Shown piece by piece: positions 25,180-32,119 of a stretch of 64,000 nt of DNA. Made by a program: the position numbers and the translations under genes. Below the pieces are notes generated by a model. That model saw nothing but the letters and a program-made list of their open reading frames with translations, was not told the DNA's origin and did no database searches. How positions within the stretch are numbered: position 1 is the stretch's first letter; the number at the start of each line of letters is the position of its first letter. The stretch spans positions 62,001 to 126,000 of the forward strand of contig JAFXQM010000024.1 of the NCBI GenBank assembly GCA_017527075.1, written 5' to 3'. The DNA comes from Selenomonadaceae bacterium. Lineage in GTDB: Bacteria > Bacillota > Negativicutes > Selenomonadales > Selenomonadaceae.

Positions 25180-27270
25180 TCAGCCGGCAGTGATTTGATT
25201 GAACTTGTCGCCGTAAGCAAGCGCGAGATTTTTTCTGAGGTTTGCGAAGTAATTCAGGTTGTCGTCGTCGGTGATAAATTTCTCGGCGGCGTCACGCGCT
25301 TGAATCAAAAGTTCCACGTCGCGGAAAACGTCGGCAACTTTTAAATCGGGCAAGCCGTGCTGAGCCTCTCCGAAAAATTGTCCGGGGCCGCGAAGTTTCA
25401 AATCCTCCTCTGCGAGCTTGAAGCCGTCGTTCGTCCGCTCCAAAATTTCCAGCCGCGCCTTGGCGACGTCCGCTTTGCTGTCCGAAATCAAAATGCAGTG
25501 AGACTTCGCCGCGCCGCGCCCGACTCGCCCGCGCAGCTGATGAAGTTGCGCCAAGCCGAATCGCTCCGCGTGCTCGACGACCATGACGGAAGCGTTGGGC
25601 ACGTCGACGCCGACCTCAATGACCGTCGTCGACACCAGCAACTTAATCTCGCCGTCACGAAATTTTTCCATGATGTCATCTTTGTCGCGCGGTTTCATCT
25701 TCCCATGCAGGAGCGCGCATTTCACGTCGCGGAAAATTCCTCGGCTGAGCTTGTCGAAAATTTCTTCGGCGGATTCGATGTTCGCCAGCTGCTCCGAATC
25801 ACTGTGTTCAATCAGCGGGCACACGACGTAAGCCTGCCGCCCCGCCAAAATTTCTGCGCGGACAAAATCGTAAACTTTTTTCCGCCCGCGCGTGGTCTTC
25901 GCCTCGGTCTTTATCGGCTTGCGTCCCGGCGGCAATTCTTTTATCTGCGAGATGTCCAAGTCGCCGTAAACTGTCAGAGTCATCGTGCGCGGAATCGGCG
26001 TGGCGGTCATGACGAGCATATCGGGCACGGCGTCAGATTTTTTTTCGAGCGTCGCCCGCTGCGTCACGCCGAAGCGATGCTGTTCGTCCGTCACGACCAA
26101 GCCGAGGTTCGCAAACTTCACGCCCTCCTGAATCAGCGCGTGCGTCCCGATTATTATGTCCGACTCGTGCGCGGAAATTTTTTCGTAAAGTTCTTCGCGC
26201 GATTTTTTTGTGCGAGTGACCTTCGCGCTGAGCAAATCGACGCGAACGCCCAAATCCGTCAGCAGCGCGGAAAATTTTTCGTAATGCTGACTCGCCAAAA
26301 TTTCCGTCGGTGCCATGAACGCGCCCTGCCGTCCGCTCTCCACAGTCTTGAGCAACGCCAGCAACGCCACGACGGTTTTGCCCGAGCCCACGTCGCCCTG
26401 AAGCAAGCGGCGCATTGGGAGTTTGCTTTCCATGTCCTTTGAAATTTCGCGGAAAGATTTTTTCTGGTCGCTCGTCAAATCGAACGGCAACTTTGCCAAC
26501 GCCGCCTTGACCAGTGCTCCGTTCTTTTTGTGAGTTATGCCCAGCCTCTCGTCGCGCGTCTGCCGCTTTATCAGCATGAGCCCGCATTGGATTAAAAATA
26601 ATTCATCGAACGCCAGCCGCCGTCGAGCCTCGTCCAGTTCAAAAAAATCTCGCGGGAAATGAATCGCGCGCATTGCCTCGTCCAACGAAATTAATTCTTG
26701 CGCGTCCAAAATTTTTTGCGGCAAAATTTCTGTGAGCGGCGGCATCGAGTTCAAAAGATTTTTTATCGCCGCGCGCAACACCTGCTGACTTATCGCCGCC
26801 GTCGACGGATAAATCGGGACGATTCCGAGCGCGGGCTCCTCGTCCTCTTCGAGTATCGTCGTGCTTTGGATTTGATTGAGTGCAAGCCCGCCCGACCACG
26901 AATCGAATTTTGCTTTGCCGATGATTAACAGCCTCATGCCGTTGCGCAACTTCGTCAGCAAATATTTTTGATTGAACCACGTCAGCCGAATGTAACCGGT
27001 TTCGTCTTTGAGCAGGGCGTTGATAATCGTCAGGCCGCGAGCCTCGCGCGACGTGATGTTGCTGACGCGTCCGACGATTAAAACTTGTTCGCCCTCGAAG
27101 ACGTCGGAAATTTTTGTCAGGCTGCTGTGATTTTCATAAGCGCGCGGGTAATGCGTCAGCAGGTCATACTTCGTGAAGATATTCAGCTTGTGCAAAGCCT
27201 CTGCACGCCTCGGTCCCACGCCTTTGACGTACATAACTTCGTCCGTCAATTCAAATTGCTCTTTGCTCAC
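25180..27270 (-). CDS. recG: ATP-dependent DNA helicase RecG
   Basis: RecG remodels stalled replication forks and Holliday junctions. The 696-residue protein has the N-terminal wedge/OB domain (VMYVKGVGPRRAEALHKL, then FEGEQVLIVGRV), Walker A in LLQGDVGSGKTVVALLAL (near residue 290), the DEQH box in LVVTDEQHRFGVTQR, the TATPIPRTMTLTVYGDLD motif, and C-terminal helicase motifs such as LRGRVGRGAAKSHC with LKLRGPGQFFG. This is full length. The GTG start has GGAGGA seven bases upstream, preceded by AAAAAATTTT. The gene appears to stand alone. Confidence 0.97.
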   Translation of the reverse strand: MSKEQFELTDEVMYVKGVGPRRAEALHKLNIFTKYDLLTHYPRAYENHSSLTKISDVFEGEQVLIVGRVSNITSREARGLTIINALLKDETGYIRLTWFNQKYLLTKLRNGMRLLIIGKAKFDSWSGGLALNQIQSTTILEEDEEPALGIVPIYPSTAAISQQVLRAAIKNLLNSMPPLTEILPQKILDAQELISLDEAMRAIHFPRDFFELDEARRRLAFDELFLIQCGLMLIKRQTRDERLGITHKKNGALVKAALAKLPFDLTSDQKKSFREISKDMESKLPMRRLLQGDVGSGKTVVALLALLKTVESGRQGAFMAPTEILASQHYEKFSALLTDLGVRVDLLSAKVTRTKKSREELYEKISAHESDIIIGTHALIQEGVKFANLGLVVTDEQHRFGVTQRATLEKKSDAVPDMLVMTATPIPRTMTLTVYGDLDISQIKELPPGRKPIKTEAKTTRGRKKVYDFVRAEILAGRQAYVVCPLIEHSDSEQLANIESAEEIFDKLSRGIFRDVKCALLHGKMKPRDKDDIMEKFRDGEIKLLVSTTVIEVGVDVPNASVMVVEHAERFGLAQLHQLRGRVGRGAAKSHCILISDSKADVAKARLEILERTNDGFKLAEEDLKLRGPGQFFGEAQHGLPDLKVADVFRDVELLIQARDAAEKFITDDDNLNYFANLRKNLALAYGDKFNQITAG

Positions 27271-27329
27271 GCTCGTCCTCCAAAATTTTTTCGACGATTA
27301 TATTTCGCCGCGCGGTTTATTTCAAGTTC

Positions 27330-27358
27330 TTGTTCCTCAATCTGTTTTTTGTTATAAT
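27330..27358 (+). promoter_or_regulatory. Promoter of the secreted-protein gene
   Basis: TTGTTC (27330-27335) and TATAAT (27353-27358) are spaced by 17 bases, about 22 bases before the start codon. Confidence 0.7.
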
Positions 27359-27380
27359 CTTCGCGGAAAGGATGGACGCA

Positions 27381-28007
27381 ATGAAAGCTAAAAAATTTTT
27401 CGCGGAGATACTTTCGGCGGCGATAATTTTTTCGGCGAGCCCGACCGAAGCGGCGGAGGAAGACGGCGAAATTATAACCGAAGTGCCGACTGAAATTTAT
27501 ATGTGGGTGCAATCGACGCCGCGCGGAAATTATTGGTTCAATCATCAGCAGGCGGGCTACAAGATTCGCCCCGACGGCACGCTGGACTTGAACACGCTGA
27601 TGGTGCCGACGGTTTGCATGTACGACAACATTCAAATCGAAGACGTGATTCAGAAGCGGCGCTGGAAAAAACTTTCTCTCAAAGGTTACGACCGACTCGC
27701 CGGCCGCGCAGATTATTTGAAATTCGATTTGGCTAATCACACGGTGCAAGTGGTTGAGCGCGTCGACTTGGACGACACGTGGGCGACACTCGACAAGGAC
27801 ACCTCATGCGAGCCGATTGACTTGAAAACTTTGCCGAGCACCGACCTGCGTTACAATTTTTATCGGACGATTCTGGAGTGGGCGCGCGACCACAACGAGC
27901 TGATAATCGGGCGTTCGAAAGGACACCTCAGCGACGAAGACGGCGACTTGCCGTTCAATGAAGTGCCGATTAACAAAATGTTTATCCCGCCCGCCGCCCC
28001 GAAATAA
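27381..28007 (+). CDS. Secreted protein of unknown function
   Basis: The 208-residue product carries a signal peptide (AKKFFAEILSAAIIFSASPT, likely cleaved after TEA). The mature part is acidic, rich in tryptophan and tyrosine (YMWVQSTPRGNYWFNHQQ; GYDRLAGRADYLKFDL) and predicted to be mainly beta. It does not match a family that can be named. The pattern of a short region describing changes in a stored quantity resembles small surface proteins common in Selenomonadaceae, but this is only an impression. The ATG at 27381 is preferred over one three codons earlier because AAAGGA lies 8 bases upstream. It is a single-gene unit with a good promoter. Confidence 0.6.
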   Translation: MKAKKFFAEILSAAIIFSASPTEAAEEDGEIITEVPTEIYMWVQSTPRGNYWFNHQQAGYKIRPDGTLDLNTLMVPTVCMYDNIQIEDVIQKRRWKKLSLKGYDRLAGRADYLKFDLANHTVQVVERVDLDDTWATLDKDTSCEPIDLKTLPSTDLRYNFYRTILEWARDHNELIIGRSKGHLSDEDGDLPFNEVPINKMFIPPAAPK

Positions 28008-28015
28008 AATAATTC

Positions 28016-28044
28016 TTGACAGCCGATAGTTTGAATGATAAACT
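28016..28044 (+). promoter_or_regulatory. Promoter of tRNA-Ser
   Basis: TTGACA (28016-28021), 17 bases, TAAACT (28039-28044); the tRNA begins 13 bases later. Confidence 0.75.
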
Positions 28045-28056
28045 GCCTCTTGCTGC

Positions 28057-28148
28057 GGAGAGTTGTCCGAGTGGCTTAAGGAGCACGACTGGAAATCGTG
28101 TGTTGCGTTGATAGCGCACCGAGGGTTCAAATCCCTCACTCTCCGCCA
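28057..28148 (+). tRNA. tRNA-Ser (anticodon GGA)
   Basis: A complete class II tRNA. The acceptor stem GGAGAGT pairs with ACTCTCC, the anticodon stem CACGA/TCGTG encloses the loop CTGGAAA (anticodon GGA, reading UCC and UCU), there is a long variable arm, the T arm GAGGGTTCAAATCCCTC, and an encoded CCA end. Confidence 0.97.
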
Positions 28149-28198
28149 CCGAATGAAATTTCTTGAGCGCGTCGCATGATGCGCGATGAATATAAAGT

Positions 28199-28341
28199 CT
28201 CAGCCGTGAACGCAGGGACTTGGTCTTGCCGAACACAAACTGTACTGACAATCTCGCCAGGGCATACGCAGCAACGAGAGGTTATTGTAGCGCAGCTTCG
28301 GATTAAGGTCAGGTTCTTGCGTTGACGGCTGATTTTTTTTT
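28199..28341 (+). ncRNA. ffs: Rod-shaped structured RNA, candidate SRP RNA (4.5S-like)
   Basis: The ends pair over about 22 positions with some wobbles: TCAGCCGT with ACGGCTGA, then AACGCA with TGCGTT, then GGGACTTG with CAGGTTCT. Inner helices CCGAA/TTCGG, ACAAT/ATTGT and CTCG/CGAG continue the rod. The apical part reads CCAGG-GC-ATAC-GC-AGCA, which matches the CAGG/AGCA internal loop of SRP helix 8, although the tetraloop is unusual. The 3' arm is followed by a T9 run, a natural terminator, and TATAAA lies just upstream of the 5' end. In many Firmicutes the SRP RNA gene lies near a tRNA-Ser gene, as here. Confidence 0.55.
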
Positions 28342-28464
28342 GCGCGGGCGTAAAAAATTTTTCGGCGGCATTTCGGCTCGGGGCGGGCGCAAAAAAATTT
28401 TCTGCGCAGTTTATAATACGAACGAAACGAATGCTAATTTAAATCTTTCACCGATGTCACAAAA
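28342..28464. other. Gene-free stretch with A/T palindromes
   Basis: No gene is seen. It holds two AAAAAATTTT-type palindromes in G/C-rich sequence resembling units of the 39-bp array, and a TATAAT box at about 28411 that might start a short transcript ending at the next hairpin. Confidence 0.4.
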
Positions 28465-28518
28465 GCAAAACCCCCCATCAGGTTCTCTGGAAAACCTTTT
28501 GGGGGGTTGCGTTTTTTC
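28465..28518 (+). terminator. Strong hairpin terminator, possibly of a small RNA
   Basis: GCAAAACCCCCC pairs with GGGGGGTTGC, with an inner AGGTT/AACCT helix, and a T6 run follows. No coding gene is directly upstream, so it may end a short RNA started near 28420 or read-through from the SRP-like RNA. Confidence 0.7.
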
Positions 28519-28519
28519 T

Positions 28520-28580
28520 TCTTACTTTCTTTGCATGCCCAAAGAAAGTAAGCAAAAAAAAGGCACCTCGCGGGGGCGTT
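28520..28580 (+). repeat. Interspersed hairpin element, copy B
   Basis: A perfect 13-bp stem, CTTACTTTCTTTG (28521-28533) with CAAAGAAAGTAAG (28540-28552), loop CATGCC, is followed by the conserved tail GGCACCTCGCGGGGGCG. It lacks the 5' block of copies A and D. Confidence 0.8.
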
Positions 28581-28723
28581 CGCGTCCATGCACACATCAA
28601 AATTCGCAGGCGGAAAGATTTTTTCAACGACAGAATTTTTGAGGCGAGAAAAAATTTTCAGCGGCGTTTTCGTCTCGGCGAGGCTTGAAAAATTTTCAGA
28701 GCCGTCGAGTGTCGGGCTGTCGA

Positions 28724-28752
28724 TTGATAAAAAAAAATCTATGCAGTATAAT
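28724..28752 (+). promoter_or_regulatory. Promoter of the aldehyde dehydrogenase gene
   Basis: TTGATA (28724-28729), 17 bases, TATAAT (28747-28752). The stretch 28583-28723 before it holds only A/T palindromes. Confidence 0.75.
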
Positions 28753-28784
28753 GCATGGAAATAAAAATCGGGAGGGAAACTTCA

Positions 28785-30272
28785 ATGGCAAGTGCACCGA
28801 AGAAAATTTGGCAGGACAGCTACAAGCTCTACATCGGGGGCGAGTGGCGCGAGGCAGAGGGCGGCAAGACCTTCGACGTGTACAACCCCGCCAACGGCGA
28901 GTACATGTGCAAGGTGGCGGCGGCGAGCAAGCAGGACGTCGACGACGCAGTCAAAGCGGCATGGGCGGCGTTCCCCGCGTGGAAGAAAACGTCAATCACC
29001 GAGCGCGCGACAATCCTGCTGAAAATCGCCGACATCATCGACGCGAACCGCGAGCACCTGGCAATGATTGAGACACTCGACAACGGCAAGCCGATTCGCG
29101 AGACAATGAACATCGATATCCCGATGGGCTCCGATCACTTCCGTTACTTCGCGGGCGTCATTCGCTCCGAGGAGGGCAGCGCGAACATGCTGACCGACAA
29201 CGCGCTGAGCCTCATCCTCAACGAGCCGATTGGTGTCGTCGGACAAATCGTGCCGTGGAATTTCCCGTACCTCATGGCGGCGTGGAAATTGGCACCGGCA
29301 CTCGGCGCGGGCGATTGCATTGTGTTCAAGCCGTCGTCGACAACGTCGCTGAGTGTGCTGGAGCTCATGAAGCTCATCGAAAAAGAACTTCCGCCCGGCG
29401 TGCTCAACATCGTGACGGGCAGCGGCGGCAAGACGGGGCAATATCTTCTTGACCACCCCGACATCAGCAAGCTGGCGTTCACGGGCTCAACGGAAGTCGG
29501 TTACTCCGTGGCGGACGCGGCGGCGAAAAAATTAATCCCCGCGACGCTGGAGCTCGGCGGCAAGAGCGCGAACATTTATTTCGAGGACATGCCGTGGGAA
29601 AAAGGAATCGAAGGCGCGTGCATGGGCATCCTCTTCAACCAAGGGCAAGTGTGCTGCGCGGGCAGTCGAATCTTCGTGCAGGATACGATTTACGATAAAT
29701 TCCTTGCGGCGTTGAAGGCGAAGTTCGAGAGCGTCAAAGTCGGTCTGCCGTGGGAAGCCGATACGCAGATGGGCAGTCAGATTGATAACCGTCAGCTGGA
29801 AAAGATTTTGAATTACGTGGAGATTGGCAAGGCGGAAGGCGCGCAAGTCATCACGGGCGGCGCGAAGGCTGTCGTTGCCGGCGGCGAGAAGGGTGCCTTC
29901 ATGCAGCCGACGATTCTTGCCGACGTGAACAACAACATGCGCGTGGCCTGCGAAGAAATTTTCGGACCGGTGGTGGTCGTCGTCAAGTTCCATGACGAGG
30001 ACGAGGTCATCAAGATGGCGAACGACAGCGAGTACGGCTTGGGCGGCGCGGTCTGGACGAAAGACATCAATCGCGCGTTGCGTGTGGCGCGGGCAGTCGA
30101 GACGGGCAGAATGTGGATTAACACTTATAACGAACTGCCGGCGGGTGCTCCTTTCGGCGGATACAAAAAGTCGGGCATCGGGCGCGAGACCCACAAGCTC
30201 ATCATGAATGCTTACACGCAGAAGAAAAATATTTACATCAGCATCGGCGACGCTCCCCTTGGGCTCTACTGA
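28785..30272 (+). CDS. NAD(P)-dependent aldehyde dehydrogenase
   Basis: A cytosolic enzyme of 495 residues that oxidises an aldehyde to the acid. The cofactor-binding segment is VPWNFPYLMAAWKLAPALG with FKPSSTTSLSVLEL, the Rossmann glycine motif FTGSTEVGYSVADAA, the general base glutamate in TLELGGKSANIYFED, and the nucleophilic cysteine in NQGQVCCAGSRIFVQ. The C-terminal EEIFGPVVVV and PFGGYKKSGIGRE segments are typical. The substrate is not clear; AldA/betaine-aldehyde-type enzymes are the closest by motif. GGGAGGG lies 9 bases before the ATG at 28785 and there is a strong promoter. An SDR gene overlaps its 3' end. Confidence 0.93.
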   Translation: MASAPKKIWQDSYKLYIGGEWREAEGGKTFDVYNPANGEYMCKVAAASKQDVDDAVKAAWAAFPAWKKTSITERATILLKIADIIDANREHLAMIETLDNGKPIRETMNIDIPMGSDHFRYFAGVIRSEEGSANMLTDNALSLILNEPIGVVGQIVPWNFPYLMAAWKLAPALGAGDCIVFKPSSTTSLSVLELMKLIEKELPPGVLNIVTGSGGKTGQYLLDHPDISKLAFTGSTEVGYSVADAAAKKLIPATLELGGKSANIYFEDMPWEKGIEGACMGILFNQGQVCCAGSRIFVQDTIYDKFLAALKAKFESVKVGLPWEADTQMGSQIDNRQLEKILNYVEIGKAEGAQVITGGAKAVVAGGEKGAFMQPTILADVNNNMRVACEEIFGPVVVVVKFHDEDEVIKMANDSEYGLGGAVWTKDINRALRVARAVETGRMWINTYNELPAGAPFGGYKKSGIGRETHKLIMNAYTQKKNIYISIGDAPLGLY

Positions 30273-30984
30273 GTCGACGGTCGTCGTCACGGGCGGCACG
30301 AGCGGAATCGGATTGGCGGCGGCGAAAATTTTTCTGAGCAAAGGATTTAACTGCGTGGTCGTCGGCAGAAGTCGCGCGCGCTTCGAGGCAACGGATTTGG
30401 TCGGGCGCGCGGAGTTCATCGCGGCGGACGTGCGCAAGGTCGAGGACTGCGAACGAATCATCTCGGCGGCGGTAAAAATTTTCGGCGGAGTAAATGTGTT
30501 GGTCAACAGCGCGGGCATTTATCGCGAGGGCGCAATCACTTCGACGGACGAAAAAACTTTCGACGAAATTTTTTCCACGAACGCCAAGGGAACTTTCTTC
30601 ATGGCGCGGGCGGCGGTCGACGAGCTGAGAAAAACTCACGGGGCGATTGTGAACGTGGCGAGCGACGCGGGCTTGCGGGGAAATTATTTCTGCGCGGCGT
30701 ATTCGGCGAGCAAAGGAGCGGTGGTGGCGTTGACGCGGTCGCTGGCACTGGAGCTGGCAAGTTTGCAGGTGCGTGTGAATTGCGTGGCACCCGGCGACGT
30801 GCTGACGCCGCTGACGCTCAAGCAGCTGAAAGATTCGGGCGAGCGCGTGGAAGATTTGGCAAAACTTTATCCGCTGGGAAGAATCGGCACGGCGGAGGAA
30901 GTGGCGGAGGCGATTTACTTTTTGTCGACGGCGAGCTTTATCACGGGCGCAATCTTGAGCGTCGACGGCGGGCTGACGTGTTGA
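30259..30984 (+). CDS. Short-chain dehydrogenase/reductase
   Basis: A classical SDR of about 241 residues. The cofactor motif is TVVVTGGTSGIGLAAAKIF, NSAG follows in VLVNSAGIYREGAI, and the catalytic Ser and YxxxK are in NVASDAGL and AAYSASKGAVVALTRSLALE. The C-terminal part has VNCVAPGDVLTPL. It reduces or oxidises a hydroxyl/keto group of an unknown substrate. The TTG at 30259 puts the Rossmann strand at the N-terminus and overlaps the aldehyde dehydrogenase by 14 bp; an ATG at 30208 is possible but would add 17 atypical residues. It overlaps the next gene. Confidence 0.85.
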   Translation: MGSTESTVVVTGGTSGIGLAAAKIFLSKGFNCVVVGRSRARFEATDLVGRAEFIAADVRKVEDCERIISAAVKIFGGVNVLVNSAGIYREGAITSTDEKTFDEIFSTNAKGTFFMARAAVDELRKTHGAIVNVASDAGLRGNYFCAAYSASKGAVVALTRSLALELASLQVRVNCVAPGDVLTPLTLKQLKDSGERVEDLAKLYPLGRIGTAEEVAEAIYFLSTASFITGAILSVDGGLTC

Positions 30985-32075
30985 AAATTTTAATCTTATC
31001 GGCGTCCATCGGTTCGGGTCACACGAAGGCGGCCGAGGCAATTCAATTAGGAATTAGGAATGAGGAATTAGGAATTGATGTCCGCGTCGTTGACTTCATG
31101 GCGCGCGAGGTCTCGACGCTGAATTGGCTGACGAAAAAATTTTATCTTGCGGCGTTGAAGTTCATCCCCGACCTTTACGACAGGATTTACAAATTCGCGG
31201 ACGGGCGGCGCGTCGGAGTGTCGGCAAGATTTTTAAGCTCGGCGTCAATGTATCTGCCGTTCGCGCGCCTGCTGAAAAAATTTCAACCCGACGTGGTCAT
31301 TTGCACGCACCCTTTCCCCGAAGCGGCGGCGTCGCTATGGAAATTTCTTCACGCCAAGTCTGCGGAAAAATTTTTGCTGGCGGCGGTGCTCACGGATTAT
31401 TCGCTGCACGAGATTTGGATTTACGGCGAGGTCGACGCGTACTTCGTGGCGACGGAGGAAATGCGCGCGAAGCTGGCGGCTCACTCGCGGGCGGGACAAA
31501 AAATTTTCGCGACGGGCATTCCGATTGACGAAAAATTTTCCGCCGCGCAGAAAGTCACGGACGAAACTCGCACGACGATTTTAATCATGGGCGGCGGACT
31601 CGGCTTGGGCTCAATCGAGGAGACACTCGCCGAACTCAACCGAGTTTCCCTGCCGCTGAAAATTTTGGTCGTCGCCGGTCAGAACGAAAATTTATTGGCG
31701 CGACTGAGGCGGATGAACTTCAATCACCCGACGGAAATTTTCGGATACGTCACGGACGTCGACAAGCTCATGGCGGCGGCGGATTTGCTGATAACGAAGC
31801 CGGGCGCGCTGACGATGACCGAGGCGTTCGCGGCGGGGCTGCCGTTGATTCTCCACGCGCCAATCCCCGGCCCCGAAGCTTTGAACGCGGCTTACGCGAC
31901 GACACACGGCGCGGCAATCGAAGTCGGCGACAAAAAAATTTCGGCGGTCGTCGAGGAACTGCTGAGCGAACCCGCGCGGCTGGCTGAGATGAAACTCAAC
32001 GCGCGCAAACTTTCGAAGCCGCGAGCCGCCACGGAAATTTTTAATCGGATAAAAAAAATCGGCTCCGTCGAATGA
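30978..32075 (+). CDS. MGDG synthase-type lipid glycosyltransferase
   Basis: A GT28-like enzyme of about 365 residues that probably glycosylates diacylglycerol or a related lipid at the membrane. The N-terminal MGDG-synthase motif is ILSASIGSGHTKAAEAI, followed by VVICTHPFPEAAAS and VLTDYSLHEIW. The donor-binding C-terminal half has ILIMGGGLGLGSIEET, VTDVDKLMAAADLLITKPG and LTMTEAFAAGLPLIL. A GTG at 30978 or TTG at 30981 starts the protein, overlapping the SDR stop. Unusually, a heptamer minisatellite at 31042-31078 lies in frame and encodes IQLGIRNEELGID between the GSGH motif and the next strand. Confidence 0.87.
   Translation: MLKILILSASIGSGHTKAAEAIQLGIRNEELGIDVRVVDFMAREVSTLNWLTKKFYLAALKFIPDLYDRIYKFADGRRVGVSARFLSSASMYLPFARLLKKFQPDVVICTHPFPEAAASLWKFLHAKSAEKFLLAAVLTDYSLHEIWIYGEVDAYFVATEEMRAKLAAHSRAGQKIFATGIPIDEKFSAAQKVTDETRTTILIMGGGLGLGSIEETLAELNRVSLPLKILVVAGQNENLLARLRRMNFNHPTEIFGYVTDVDKLMAAADLLITKPGALTMTEAFAAGLPLILHAPIPGPEALNAAYATTHGAAIEVGDKKISAVVEELLSEPARLAEMKLNARKLSKPRAATEIFNRIKKIGSVE
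31042..31078. repeat. Heptamer minisatellite inside a coding region, locus 3
   Basis: Five TTAGGAA-type heptamers (one variant ATGAGGA) lie within the lipid glycosyltransferase gene and are translated as QLGIRNEELGID. Confidence 0.8.
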
Positions 32076-32088
32076 CGAAACCTTTGAA

Positions 32089-32119
32089 CCCTCTCGGCAC
32101 ACGGGAGGGAAATTTTTTT
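32089..32119 (+). terminator. Terminator after the glycosyltransferase gene
   Basis: CCCTC pairs with GAGGG around an 11-base loop and is followed by AAA and T7. It lies between convergent genes and may work both ways. Confidence 0.6.

Noticed and set aside
27982..28251. Minus-strand frame across the tRNA and the structured RNA
   Set aside because: It reads through a tRNA gene and an RNA hairpin and has no coding features.
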